A stretch of DNA of 64,000 nucleotides, from assembly GCF_051020955.1 (NCBI RefSeq), contig NC_135027.1:8038532-8102531 (forward strand), given 5' to 3'. The notes under the pieces are model-generated. The model searched no databases, was not told the origin of the DNA, and saw only the letters and a program-made list of their open reading frames with translations. This stretch comes from Megalopta genalis (Eukaryota > Arthropoda > Insecta > Hymenoptera > Halictidae). The position numbers were made by a program, and so were the translations under genes. The number at the start of each line of letters is the position of its first letter. The stretch's first letter is position 1. Shown here piece by piece: positions 39,801 through 52,944 of this stretch.

Positions 39801-42718
39801 GCGAAGAATTGTTATTGTGCATGAAAGTATACAGATTCGTGACAGCAATTTTAATCAAAACCACTGCGAAGAATTACCCGTAGCTACGTAATGTAGCTAT
39901 TTCAAAGATTATTAAACTCTTTTATATTATAAATGTAAATTAATGAAACATTGTTGAAAGAAGGATAAAATCCATAACGGTATTGTAATATTTAATAGAA
40001 ATTTTTGTATAAACTATCAGAGAAATGAAGAAAGAGAAGTAGAATTGAGAAATGAAGAATTCGGTACTTCGTATGAGTCGAAGTGCCGTTGAACCGTAAT
40101 TATGATGATTGAAACATTGCAAGTGCTTCGCAGGTTTCTAAAAATATAATTTCGAAGATGATGAAACCGCCATCTTTAGTGGCATCCATTAAAATTGTAC
40201 TTGGCTAATTGGGGTACAAGTATGATGAAAATTTAGCTTTGCGACCACGCCAAGGAGAGCAGCATCCGGTTCACGTGAACACTAATTGCGAGGGTATAAA
40301 ATCGCAACAGGGAAACAACCCAAGAGAATTTGCAACTGAATCGTGAGCCTGTACACGTCGTTACTGTTACTGTGCCACTTCACGATCTCATTTGTACGTC
40401 CTTACACTCAATTAAGGAAGTATACCCTCGTTTCAAGGTCCGCGTGCACGAACAAATAATCAAAGCGGGGTTATATCTGAGATCTTTTCCATTGAACTAT
40501 TTTTAAAAATGCTGATAGCAGCTTCGAAAGCTTCCAAAAATAACGTTGACGAGATTTTACAAGCACTCGACAATGACGTGTCGGATGACAAGCAAATATA
40601 TCCATATGTCAATCTTTATCTGTTTAAAATTAGTACTCAAAAATTCCAATTCTTTTGGATCAATATAAACGAGTTTTATCTTTCAAAAAATTCTGTTCAA
40701 TTTATACAATGATCTCTCTAATGTTTTCACTATGATTTTTAAAAATACTGCTTTCAGAAAATTGTATTTAAAATTTCAAGAACCAACCAACAATAGGTTA
40801 AATTGTTAATTATGTATTAATTAACATTTACTGCTTTTCTAACCAGTACATTTTCAATTTCGTTTCTATTATCTCTGTGAAAAATGTTGCAGATAAATGT
40901 GCTTATCAATTCTATAAATCCTATAAATTCTATTACTCTATAATTAGGCAAGATCGTCGATCAACAAAATTCTTCCCGTTTCTCTTGAAAAAGTCCTTAT
41001 AAAGTTGTACATACGTCGAAAGGATGAAATGATCAATATCTTACTTTCGAAACGACCAACAGCTCCTCTCGTGATCCCGTGCGCCGCGGCGTTCTTCATT
41101 GGTCGATTTTTCGATGAAGTTTGTGTCACGGGTCGTCGAATGAAAAGCGAAATCTACACGCGATGATTGGTCAATTATTTCCTGGAGGTGAAAAGCGACA
41201 ATTCCTCGAGGACGAATCGGTCGCGGGACAGTTCGACCTAATTAAGGGACCGATTCCGAGAACTGGCCGTGTCGATCGCTCAGGGTGTCTCGCAGGGGCC
41301 GCGGTTTATGACAGCATTGTTCCGCGGGACGGTAGATGTCTACCGGTGCATCGAAACTGGTACACGAGTTAATTGCGACTCACTCACCATCGTTTCGCTT
41401 ATAGAACAATACGCCGGTTTTACCAAATTCGTGAAATATCACGTGTCGATTGAGAAACTCCATGGCAATTCGCGTTCCAAGGACAAAATAACGGAAACAT
41501 TTATAAACATATATATTCGGATATATATTATAAAATAACAGAAACATTTATACGTAGTAAAACATACACAATTCGATCAAAAACACTAGCTACGTTTTTT
41601 ATCGCCTTAAGTGCAAATGAAGCGTCAAATTGAATACTGTTTTCTGTTATAGCTAACACCGTGTGACTTTATCAGTATTTTTTATTCTCTTTCTTCCTGT
41701 TTCAACAGTTACAAACCAAGATTGCAACTCTGTTACAATTATACAGCATATATGAGTAAATGAACTTTGTTCATTTGCAATATCGTTCTTAATTTAATTC
41801 AAAAATATTGAACGATTTTTCGACCATTGTATAAATCTGATGCAATTGGCAACAAATTTAAATTTGTTAAAAGTAGATACTTCTATTTCAAATATCTTCA
41901 AATGAATATTATTAAATTTTCAGATGTTATTCAGTTCACTATTAGTTGTATATTTCGTTATAGCATGTACAAATAAATTTAACGTAGTCTTAGAGACATA
42001 TTCTCTCCAAGTGCATTATCGCTTTTAATTTAATTTAACTCAAATAATTTGCAACAGTTACACTTCTAACAGTTTTTAAAAATATAAACAAATTGTATAG
42101 TATTCAAATTATTTTGAGACCTGATGTGACAAGTTCTTTTTTTTTTTTAGTCACCTCTCAACAGCATAGGGTTAAAGATGTTTGTTTCATAGAATCTGTA
42201 TCAATATCAATCTCTTTAATTTAAGATTCTTTGTATAAATCTTTATTCTAAAATTTTAACTTGATGTAATAAACTCTAAAGAATTGACATTAAGAGGGTT
42301 TTACATTTTTGGGAGGATAAAAAAAAATTATTAAATGAATTATAGTAAATGTGCACCCAGGTATCCAGTTACCAATTAGAAGAGCTAAACACAATAATCA
42401 TTTGTAATATATCATTTTATATTATACAGTTTAATTGTAACTTACCATTCTACGAGTTGCAATGTGCTGCCATCTACTGTCCACTGTCGATGGTATTCAT
42501 CGTGTTCGAAAGTAGTGCATCCTGCGTGACAAAGAGCGCATATTATACAGTAAATAATGATTTATATTGAACATACTAATTAAATATGAAAGTATTAACC
42601 ATCCAACTAACCATCCATCTTTCCCATGATCAACAATCCTGACCAGGTAATCCTAAGAACGTTATTAAATTATAACCTCCTCCAGGTGTTCGACGATGCT
42701 CCTTTCCTCGATCAATTA
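36894..42718. other. Noncoding stretch, nothing recognised
   Basis: Mostly AT-rich with a GC-richer part at 38650-39300. A 67-codon frame at 40509-40712 looks fairly protein-like in composition but has no recognised family or good splice context. Confidence 0.5.
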
Positions 42719-43353
42719 ACTATTTGTTGTCATATACATATACTGATTTATAATCTTCTGATATATTAACTATTCTTGTCATATACATATACTGATTTAT
42801 AATCTTCTGATATATTAACTATTGTTGTGTCATATACATATACTAATTTATAATCTTCTGATATATTAACTATTGTTGTCATATACATATACTGATTTAT
42901 AATCTTCTGATATATTAACTATTGTTGTCATATACATATACTAATTTATAATCTTCTGATATATTAACTATTGTTGTCATATACATATACTAATTTATAA
43001 TCTTCTGATATATTAACTATTGTTGTCATATACATATACTAATTTATAATCTTCTGATATATTAACTATTGTTGTCATATACATATACTGATTTATAATC
43101 TTCTGATATATTAACTATTGTTGTGTCATATACATATACTAATTTATAATCTTCTGATATATTAACTATTGTTGTCATATACATATACTGATTTATAATC
43201 TTCTGATATATTAACTATTCTTGTCATATACATATACTGATTTATAATCTTCTGATATATTAACTATTCTTGTCATATACATATACTGATTTATAATCTT
43301 CTGATATATTAACTATTCTTGTCATATACATATACTGATTTATAATCTTCTGA
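42719..43353 (+). repeat. 49-bp satellite, about 13 copies
   Basis: The unit is AACTATTGTTGTCATATACA followed by TATACTGATTTATAATCTTC and TGATATATT. Copies differ at few places: G/A in CTGATTT/CTAATTT, TTCTTG versus TTGTTG, and a 2-bp GT insertion in two copies. The shared variants show that blocks of units were copied together. Confidence 0.93.
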
Positions 43354-44737
43354 TGTTTTTCTTCTTCCTCATAATAATTTCATTCTCATATCGTTTCATT
43401 TTCCGTTAATCACTATTCGCTCTTGTACCGTCCTTATAATAAATATTATTATAACCTAAAAGCATAATGAACGTTTGAAAGACATTGTGGATTGATATTC
43501 TTTGTGTCACAGTTTATGTTACATCTTATTGAATAACTTCGATAACATTTAGCTTTAGTAGTACTAACCAATTTCGTCGAAGTTTGAGACATGGCATAGC
43601 AGGCAACGTATTTTATGAATGTTTTGGCAGCAGATTGCCCGGGCTATTTTATACTGAGCGAGTTTACGACTGTGTTGGAAGCTGAATAGCACTTCCGCAA
43701 GCACTATGCTCTCTCCTGGATAAGTTCAAAGAGATGCCTGCTGCTGAGTCATGAATTATAGAGTATATCGAGCATATACAGTCGAATTAATTATCTAGCG
43801 AAATTCCTTCAAATATCTAAATGTCGCGAGTACCTAAATCGTCCGGCTAATAAAGAAGAATTCTATTACATTATCCGCAACGTGTTACAACTATCAACTA
43901 TATTGCGATCGAAGCAGAACATCTTTATTCGCAGTTTGTCCATTACGATTACTATTATGATGCTTTTATGAGCAACGAGTATGTAAACAACTGTATCGGT
44001 CATTAATTTCCATGGAATCACGATGAGAAATCACACGGTGAAATAAACAGGCATGGACACTTTGGTGACAGAGCCATTAAGTGCACGGTTACATAATACG
44101 CTAATAGATTATTATAGTAATCCGGTGTGTGAAATAATTACATTTAGCGGCGGCGCACTTTGTAATCGACTGTAAAAGAGTTGATCTGTATTTAACAGTA
44201 ATTATGTATTCCACGAGGAGATAATAATTCAGATGATGCTGAATTATTGGCCGGTTACGTGAATCATGAATTAATTACCATCGACGTATAACGCGTCCAT
44301 AATTAGTAGAAATTTCACACGGCAATACGATAAAAGTCATCCGGCGTTCAACGATAAAATCAAATTCCAATTATTTCGATGCGCGAATCCGGCAATTAGA
44401 GGCCTCTCCAGATTTGGGCGTTGACATGTCATTATGTAACAGTCCGATTACGTCAGTCAAGCGTTGCTAAAGCAGATAATCGCCATTTGTCAAGATAAGT
44501 AGTTGCGGTCTGTCATATTGCATCGAACACAGCCGCAAGCACCTAGCACCCCTTTCCTTATTATCACGCGATTATCTAATTAACCGAGACACCTACGCAT
44601 TACCAGTAACGTGACAACTAAACAGAGTATACCATTGTCTTGCAGTAAATGAAACTAGGTCGCGTAAACTACGGTAGAAGCTTCAATAACATTTTGCACG
44701 ATCAGGAAATTATTGAACATAGCACAGTCGTTTATTA

Positions 44738-44968
44738 AAATTGTTCGGGAGAAGAAGTCCTACTTATCAAAATTTTTTTGAACGTATTCATTCATAATCT
44801 TTAACAGAAACTGCGATTAATTAACCTTATAACTTGCTCGAACAATGCGAACTTAAAATACAATTGGATTGTAAAATAATATACTTTTACAATCCAATTG
44901 TATATATATCATATATATATCAATATATTTAAAAAATTGTGATAAGTAGGACTTCTTCTCCCGAACAA

Positions 44969-44971
<3 letters not shown>
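44738..44971. mobile_element. TA-flanked foldback MITE beside a TA microsatellite (234 bp)
   Basis: The arms read AAATTGTTCGGGAGAAGAAG plus TCCTACTTATCA and are matched inversely at the right end, with TA on both sides. Inside is a second, independent palindrome (ATACAATTGGATTGTAAAA and its inverse, about 44870-44908). The right TA duplication runs into the (TA)n tract at 44975-45026. It has no coding sequence and does not share arms with the 23.2/46.7-kb family. Confidence 0.82.

Positions 44972-44974
<3 letters not shown>

Positions 44975-45026
<52 letters not shown>
44975..45026. repeat. (TA)n microsatellite
   Basis: About 26 TA units directly abutting the right end of the foldback MITE. 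Confidence 0.95.
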
Positions 45027-45031
<5 letters not shown>

Positions 45032-46723
45032 AAATATATAATAATATAAAATAATATACTATTTAAATACATTACCGAAGATGTTCTTAAAAAATAAATA
45101 TACGGTGCACAACTGCATAAATTTCACTCAAAAGTTCGAGCGTAAATAAAATTAGAAAACGACAATACAATTATTAATTAAAAGGAGGTACAATACTAAC
45201 TATGTTTATTGTACCAATAAAAAGAAAGCTCGCGGATTACGTGCTAGCGCATCCTATATTTCAAATTAATAGATTGAATAACAATTTAAAATATCGAATG
45301 GTGTGAATTAAATATCGCGTGACCATTAAGGGCGTAAAAATATTAGCGATAAATTACGCGTATTCACCGTGGATAACGAAACAGACAATTTTCGTAAACG
45401 AAACACCGCGATCGAGACCCATAATTACTTCTTATTTTGCTTTATCGCGCGGGCGATTATTATCACGATTGCCCGTGAATAAATACCGTACTCTTTATTG
45501 GGGAACGGATTCTAACGGAATAATAAAGATGAGAAATAATTTGACAAATTAATCGAACCCGAAGCGGTCGAATATTTTTCCGGATCTATGTATTTGCAAC
45601 GAAATTGGAATTGCCCGGAATATCCTCGACTTCTCCGCGCTCGTTGTTATTTCCCCGGGCTTTTCATTGTCCGGCTTTAATTTTAAATTACACTGTATCT
45701 GTTCCAGAGAAAAATAATTCCCCGCGCCGCGCGTGTTCGGGATCCACGCAATCCGAATATGTTCGCCGACAATGACGCGGAACGTTTCGGCTTTGCCGCA
45801 CGCGTGTTTAATAAATCGACTGAACAAATAAATCTCGCCGAAATATGCGCAATCATTGCGAGCGATTCCGCCGCGACCCTCTGCTTTAAAACGAAACCGA
45901 GATGCGCGTTAATCAATGAATAAAGCCGGCTGCACGTGAAATTTTATTTGTCCGTCATCATCAGTGTTATCGAATCGCCGGTGACCGTTTATAAAAGATA
46001 ACGAAATAATGAAGCATTTGGTAAATATTTATCAGCCGGCAAGCGGGAAAATTGTTACAAAAACAAAATCCGGACTTATACGATGCGCATTAATAATTCT
46101 ATTCTGCTTTCTAATTAGTGGAAAATCACGGTAACGTTCAGTTCGTTCGAATATACTACAATAATAATGCATTGCAGAATTTAGTTGGTCTGTATTTAAA
46201 TAAATCATCTGTGGTGGTCACTGAATTAATAATTTCGTTCCGGAATATTTCGTTAACATTCAATTTTCGAATAAACAGACAACGAGAATTTTTTCTCATC
46301 GAAATGAGATCGGACTTTTAGCGATCGGTGCATTAATGCTCTTAATGGCACTTGATATTAGATGTATGTTTTATAGTTGGCGAAGTATTATCCGATCCAT
46401 TTTCATGAGTGGAAGCCTAAACACTTCATTAGTAAACATTTTATAGAAGCAGTGATGAATAATAAATATGCGCATTACATTGGTGCCTGAAACACGATCC
46501 ATAGCTACAAACAATTGAAGATTTACATACCTCAGTTTTTCACGACTCACGATCAAAAATGCATGATTTCGATTCTCGTTATACGTTGAGATTAAAAAGT
46601 TGAATAACGCGATTTAAACAATCGTTTTGTCATCCATCGAATTACCATTTTCGTAAAAATTGTTTTACGCACTTGACAGCTCGAGAAAAATTCAACTCGT
46701 TTGGTCCAATTTGTGAAAAGTTA

Positions 46724-46952
46724 CGGTAATGCCTCCCTAATTGACGCTCAGATCGTCCACAAAAATGGACAATTTGGGAAGAGGAGATACGATTATTCGA
46801 GCCTCGCAGCTCGTTTTTATAATTGTTGAAAATCGGTAACTACAAAAACGAGTCGCAAGGCTCGAATAATCTAAAAATAAAATAAATATCTCCCCTTCCC
46901 AAATTGTCCATTTTTGTGGACAATCCGAGCGTCAATTAGGGAGACATCGCCG
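46724..46952. mobile_element. Palindromic mariner-type MITE, copy 2 (229 bp)
   Basis: TA flanks both ends (46722-46723 and 46953-46954). The arms are CTCCCTAATTGACGCTC followed by the CACAAAAATGGACAATTTGG block and its inverse. The inner part (ATTATTCGAGCCT and its inverse around TTTTTATAATTGTTGAAAATCG) is also palindromic, so the unit is nearly one long hairpin. It is clearly related to the 23.2-kb copy but its outermost 15 bases differ, suggesting a sister subfamily. Confidence 0.85.
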
Positions 46953-48310
46953 TATTTCGTTTTAAAAGGCGTCCACCCGCTGTATGCTGCGATAAATGTC
47001 GCGCAGAATCTAAATGCATCATGTGATTTTTCGAAGGTGCCATTTGCTTTTAGTCCTCGGTACGTTCAATGTCGTAAAGCCGCGCCGTAAGTTATACTAA
47101 TTAAATTCGAACGACTGCAGATATGTTACGTTCTGAGTTATCGAACGCTTCCGCGGAGATTGGGAACTGATATTGGTTACGGAAACCCTAAATTCCGCGA
47201 AGTTATATGGGACATAGAGTGCGCCGAGTATACGCGATATGGGTTGCGTGGGAATTGGAAAAGACATAACACGCGGTGTTCCGGATTCAGGCGAGTTTTA
47301 ACTGTTCGACGCGGACTTGAGGGATTTCGAAATTCCTGGTGTTTCTCAAAATACAAAGCGACGGAGGCAGCCGGAAGTGATGGAGAGCTTCAGCTCTATC
47401 AATTCTCTGAAGCTTTAATAACGTTCCGAAGTGGACAATTAAATTGATATTGATCTCGCGCAGGTCAGCGGAAATTACTTTAGACCGTTCTATCAGTCGT
47501 CCTTCTATTAATTTCATTAGCTTCCTTTAAATTCTGGATTATCACGGGATTAGCTTTTTGTCGTCGTGGTAGTGGAATATCGGGTCGAATTGAATTTGAT
47601 TGAACCTGTCAATCGGAGTATTGCAAATCGCGACGGCGTTAAATCAGAAACGTGTGATATTATTTAGTTTACTATGCCGAATTTCAAACTGAACGCGAAT
47701 TTTCTGGTACAAATTTATTTTTAATATAAATTTTATAATACACAAGACGTTACAACAATTGCGGCATGAACATGGAGGAGAAGATCCTAGGTTTAAAATG
47801 AATCGAAAACATGAGCGTATAAAAAGATTTGAATATGTACGTCTTCACCTTATTTCTTTGATGTACCGTATTCGGTGTCGCAACTTCTGGAACACCCTGT
47901 ACACGAGACTGCCAGGCAAACGTCTTTCGCATACATTATAAGTTTGAAATCTACTTTGCGAAATAGCAAAACATTTTCTGCCTTCCTACCGGTTATGAAG
48001 AAATTTCTGGGATTTCACTTCCAGCAAGAAATTATAAACGAACATGTACTCAACGCTCGGCGTTCCAAAGGTCCAAAGGTCTCCCCGAACGTAACCATAA
48101 GGAGCCGGTATAGATTTTCCTCTCGGCGTTCACTATTTAACGATGAAAGTTAAACTAACTTACAGTTAACTTATAATACGTCAGGTCAAGAGTAACATGT
48201 TCTCGAAGACCAATTATTTTAGTCGGTTCGTAAAGAGTTTCAGCTATTTATAGAATCGGAATAGCCTGGAATTAATTATAGCTCTTTTTTGAAATTATGT
48301 GTTAGGTGAA

Positions 48311-48728
48311 TATCAAACTTAGCTTTATTAACCGAAACAGAGTCTATTATAGAGCAGATATAATAATATATATGTTTTCAATATATTATTATATCTGCTT
48401 TATTATATTATATAAATTTATATTATATTATATTATATTATATAAATATTATTATATTATATAAGTATGCTTTCAAGTTATCCAACAATCGATGTAAATG
48501 ATATTTATTCGAAAAATGTAAGACGCAAAGTGAAGGTATTGTTTTTCATAGCTATTATATTGCTTTTATCAAACTTAGCTTTATTAACCGAAATATAGTC
48601 TATTATAAAGCAGACATAATAAATAAACTTTCAAGTTATCTAACAATCGATGTAAACAATATTTATTCGAAAAATGTAAGACGCAAAGTGAAGGTATTTT
48701 TTTTCATAGCTATTAAACTGCTTTTGAT
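48311..48728 (+). repeat. Tandem duplication, period about 256 bp
   Basis: TCAAACTTAGCTTTATTAAC starts at 48313 and again at 48569, and both copies end with CGAAAAATGTAAGACGCAAA and GTGAAGGTATT. The first copy contains an extra AT-only stretch (about 48360-48470) absent from the second. Confidence 0.88.
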
Positions 48729-49816
48729 TTCCGGTAAAGAATTACAAGGATCTCAAGCGATTGTTTAGAACACAATAAACTTTACAATTCATCCGGCTCC
48801 CACTGCGCATTGCGAATATCCATCTCAATTGCTATTTTCGAACAAATATTTCATATTTCGATGAGAGAATTATTTGCTCTGGGACGGATATTAGATTTCT
48901 ATTCCATCGATTGCTCTCTCCGACCAGGAGTTACCATTTACTAAATTAAGAACACTGTATCGCTGTATTCCTTTTGTCCTCGATATTCGTTTTACAAATA
49001 TTAGTCACGGAACGTACATGAACACAATTCTCTCTAAAAATCGTTTTGTAAGAAATATTTTTAACTCTTTATTTATTGGAAGTTTACTTTAGTAGAGATT
49101 ACTTTAGTTCTTGAACAATTTTATGAACGATTCTTTGCTGATGATTTTCGACTTTAAAAGAACCTGTGGATATCAAAAAAACATTCATTGCGGGCCAATA
49201 TTTGTGTAACTAACGCTCACTCCAAGAACTATATATCCATGTCAAAGTGTCATTTCCTTTCAATTACATTTCTTTTTCATACTGTAAGGTAATCATGTAC
49301 ACATGATTACAAATGCACATAAACAAATGCACATAAACAAATGCACAAAATCTTCTATTTATTAATTCCAATCAAATCTCACAGCAGTACGATGATATTT
49401 ATTCGAATTCAGCTGTGTACAGCAAAATCAGAATCTATGCAACATTGATCAGAAAAATCATCCGTGTGCTAAGGATTGATCCGTATTAACATCAACGATG
49501 TTGCACAGAGTACGTTATCCATCCTGAACGCGTTATTAAGTCTTGTAAATTTGCTTCCAACAAAATTAACGTAGCATCGGTGCACACGAGTTCCTATCCA
49601 GCGTGTTACACGACGGTGCAGTATTTACGGTGTGTCGGCAAAAATACAGTCACGATACCGGGTATCATTCTTCAAGTTTAGCCTGTCCCCGAAGTATTCA
49701 GAATCTCCTCGAGAAGTTCCCCGAGACGGGAGGAAGAAAAAAAAATAGGACAGCGAGGTAGACAAGCGGGAGAAATGCATTCCCACCTGACCATTTATCA
49801 CTCGTTTCTGTTCCAG

Positions 49817-49973
49817 GATTGTTCGAGACGGACGGCGTGCTGATTCCTGGCACGATGTGCGACCTCGAGTTTGTCAGTTCACAGTCAACGCCGCAGTACG
49901 GACGATTCTACTCGCCACGGTACCCGTCCTCTTACCCAAAGAACATCCGGTGCTCGTACCTCTTCCGGGCAAG
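49817..49973 (+). CDS. Internal exon: N-terminal part of a CUB domain (SOL-1/NETO-like protein)
   Basis: A pyrimidine-rich tract ending in TTCCAG precedes the exon and GTAACT follows it. The exon carries two bases of a split codon, 51 full codons and two bases of the next codon. After a short lead (LFETDGVLIPGTM), Cys14 opens the CUB domain. Residues 27-49 follow the family pattern G-x-F-x-S-P-x-Y-P-x-x-Y-P-x-N-x-x-C-x-Y, with Cys45 as the expected disulfide partner of Cys14. CUB domains are extracellular beta-sandwich modules. The lead plus domain most resembles insect proteins annotated as suppressor of lurcher protein 1, which are glutamate-receptor auxiliary subunits; a NETO-like or other CUB protein is possible. 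The CUB call is secure from the residues; the family name is from memory and less sure. The signal-peptide exon must lie upstream and was not identified. There is no in-frame stop, and the donor phase matches the next exon. Confidence 0.9.
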
Positions 49974-50466
49974 GTAACTAGGCTGACCTACTATTAAGCT
50001 CGCAAACTGATCCCGACATAATCCATATATAATGCATCCCGAGACCAATCTCGGAGTCGCGCCATATATCTAGCGTTCTCGCGCATTTAACGGCTCCAAT
50101 CCGTAATCCGGTTGCCAGTTAATTAACATCCGTGCCGCGATATCCTCGTCTTCGTTTTCGTCTTCGTCTACGCGATAAAGATCGCAGTCGTTGCCCGACC
50201 TCAAATTGTTCTTGACTGATCACTCGCGTACTCTGTCTTACCGGAGGGTTAAAGGGGTAGTTCAGCTACCACTCCTCTTTAAACTCGAGCGCTTTGAAGT
50301 TTAACACTTTCGGTGGTGGCTTGATAGTCGACGGTGATCGACTGTGGCAAAATTTTCATTCGATGTTTGGGTTGACTTGACACTAGATTTACGGAGCACT
50401 AAAAAGAGCAGCTGTTTCATGCTAGTTTATGAAAGTGACAATTTTGATTTTTAACGATATTTGTAG

Positions 50467-50521
50467 CCAGTGACGCGTATATTAAATAAATAATTCGTAA
50501 ATGTATCTTTACAATCTGAAT
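50467..50521 (+). repeat. Dispersed direct repeat, first copy
   Basis: The block GTGACGCGTATATTAAATAA through AATGTATCTTTACAATCTGA recurs at 50763-50817 with few changes. It is probably the end of an unrecognised element or a segmental duplication inside the intron. Confidence 0.7.
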
Positions 50522-50762
50522 AATCGTAAATTAAAAATTATTACCCGGTATTTATTTAGTGTAAATATTATCCGATAAATTACACATTAGAATTACGAGA
50601 CCATATTTTTGAAATCAGACTGAATCGAAAAATACATCCAATAGTGCCGGCAATAAATTTTTAATTGTCCATTGATTCCAGCATTAACGAACCGTTGCAG
50701 CGTGTGAACAAAAGGTTCCGGCTAAAATCGCAATATTTTTGGTTAAAATTGCAATATTTGCT

Positions 50763-50817
50763 GCAAGTGATACATATATTGAATAAATAACTGATAAATG
50801 TATCTTTACAATCCGAA
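50763..50817 (+). repeat. Dispersed direct repeat, second copy
   Basis: It matches 50467-50521 (GTGATACATATATTGAATAA through AATGTATCTTTACAATCCGA). Confidence 0.7.
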
Positions 50818-51755
50818 TTTGAATATTCCGAAAAAAATTTCGATACTTTGTTCATCTGTAATACTTCTTGAGACATTTTATGAAATTACGTTTGCATCCC
50901 TAAATTGTTGTTTTCGTTCTTGAATCGTTATTAATCGTCGACGAAGAAATACGTGCCAGATATTCTACTCAAAAAAGAATATGAAGCGTGCTTTATTATT
51001 TTTCGGTACGAAATCGGCTGCTAGTTTCATTAATTACGCAGATAAAAGGATATAAATGTTTTTAAATATAAAATTTGAAGTTCTTTATATTTACTTTTCT
51101 TTCGCTAAATTTGACAAAACATTTAGAACACGAATTCCACGTTTGCCGTGATCGGAGGATGAAATTTTCAATTTGTCCAGATTGCACACCGTGGTCGCTC
51201 GACAGAATCGACATAAAGTACGAATGATAAAATCCACAGAAATGATCGTCGAAGTTAAATCTGTCTTGTCACCACCTAAACTCCATTTAAATAGCCATTT
51301 CTCGTTGATATAATTTTGTTACACCGCCGCGACAGTTCTCTCTTGTCACTAGAAATTTTCCGGCTTCCTGACCGACGTAACTTTCCTTGTTTCTCATCTC
51401 CGCTCCTTGTTACGTTGATTGTCGAAAGTTTATGCCGAGGTCTGCCGAGCGTTTTCGTTCTAACCGCATAAAAGGCCGGACAGGGCGAAGAAGAGGGGAC
51501 GAGATGTTGGCACGGGGATGCCGGAACTGCTGGTATTCTTAAGGCCGGATCTTTGAAATAACTGTGCGACTACTTGCTAAAAGACGCTGATAGATGATGC
51601 TGGCCCGGTATGTGGTTCACAAAAGACGCGCGAGCCAGACCTTGGAACTTTCCAGTTCTTAGATTGCTCCTCGCTGCGAATTATTTAACAAAGTGTTAAG
51701 TTAACCTTTGTCCAACGAACGAACACCGTGTCAGCTCTCATCCACGTCTCTTATA

Positions 51756-51912
51756 AAATCTCGAACGAGGCACCGTGACATTTTTTATCTATATCTTATA
51801 ATATGTTTCAAAATGTATCAAATCTCGAACGAGACGCCGTGCTGTTTTTTTATCCATGTCCTATAATTATGTTAAAAAATGTACCGAATCTCCAACTAAA
51901 CACGCGTGCTGA
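51756..51912 (+). repeat. 64-66-bp tandem repeat, 2.4 copies
   Basis: AAATCTCGAACGAGRCRCCG starts units at 51756 and 51820, and a third, more diverged partial unit starts at 51886. It lies within the CUB-gene intron. Confidence 0.78.
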
Positions 51913-52515
51913 AACGATGAAATAAGTTGTGCAGAGCAATTTTTCTCCATGACGTATTATTACATACAAAAATGTTTAATATGTTTAATCGTAAAAGAAA
52001 TATCGAATAGTATATGATAATATGAAAATTCAGATATAGTATTTCTATATTTATTATTGGACTTTGCATTTATTATAAGAGTGGATAGGTAAAATTTGAA
52101 GCAGTCAGAAGATTGAAATAGTTTAGGATGATATCTACATTTTGAGCTCACTGGAATTATTTAATAAAGAACGAACTTGATGAATTAAAATGTTGATTTT
52201 GCATATATGTATATCTGCAGCCTGTTTGTTCTGGGCTCTTAGATAATATCTTGCATTTGAAATGTAAATCTAAATCGTGCAGCAAATATGCTATGAAATT
52301 TCACATTCATTTTTAGAACAGAGTTTATGTCTATTCTGCATATTTATTTGATCTACGTATCTAATGATCGTCGTAACTGGAAGTAAACAAATTAACATGG
52401 ACTGCAATCTATGCGTATTCAGGAAAGATTTATAGAATGTGTGCGTGAGAACGTAAGAAATGATGAATTTATCGTGGTGCGAGTCTTGCTACAATGTCTA
52501 GTGACCATTAGAAAT

Positions 52516-52944
52516 TGTTGGGGCGTCACAGCGTCGCCAATAATAGCGACGAATTATGACGCTATATTTGTGGACTGTATAAAATAAAGAACCGGATTCT
52601 GCCTGCTATTTTGTATTGAGCCCCCTTGAGCCACCCTCGTAGTAGACTGCCATCCCTCCAACGCACCTACAATATTCGTCGATTGACCCTGCCCGATTTT
52701 GGCAATAGCCAATCAGCGAGTTCGTTCCAAAGCAGACGGCCGCAAGGCCCCGGCAAAGACAGGAAAGTTCCTCCAGGCATGACTGTCATAAAACAATGTC
52801 AGGCCGACCCTTCGGAACTTGTCCTTCTTTATGACTAGTCCCGGCCATCGAGACCGAGAGAAGCGAAGTCCCAAAAACCTGGTCTCAAAAAACAGCCGGC
52901 TAGGCATGTCCGGGTCATAAAGACATTAGTGCTGTGCACTAACA
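52516..52944 (+). mobile_element. Solo LTR (BEL/Pao- or Gypsy-like), 429 bp, in the CUB-gene intron
   Basis: It starts TGTTGGGGCG and ends GCACTAACA, so the tips are inverted (TGTT/AACA). It is bracketed by an exact 5-bp target duplication GAAAT (52511-52515 and 52945-52949). A TATA-like stretch TGTATAAAATAAAG, which also contains AATAAA, lies about 60 bases in on the + strand, giving the likely orientation, the same as the host gene. The GC-rich body has no coding frame of note. The TGTTRGGG start is shared with the LTR near 10.6 kb read on the - strand, but the bodies are not obviously the same family. Confidence 0.82.

Larger units (their letters stand above)
43354..49816 (+). other. Upstream or 5'-intron DNA of the CUB gene, with the repeats listed
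   Basis: No upstream exon ending in phase 1 with a signal peptide could be identified. The CpG-rich patch at 45400-45950 has only chance-like frames. This stretch would be intron if the first exon lies farther left. Confidence 0.5.

Noticed and set aside
40509..40712. 67-codon frame starting MLIAASKASKNNVDEILQAL
   Set aside because: Protein-like in part, but no family recognised and no good donor or acceptor nearby.
42719..43353. CRISPR-like array
   Set aside because: The units are directly adjacent without unique spacers; this is an insect satellite.
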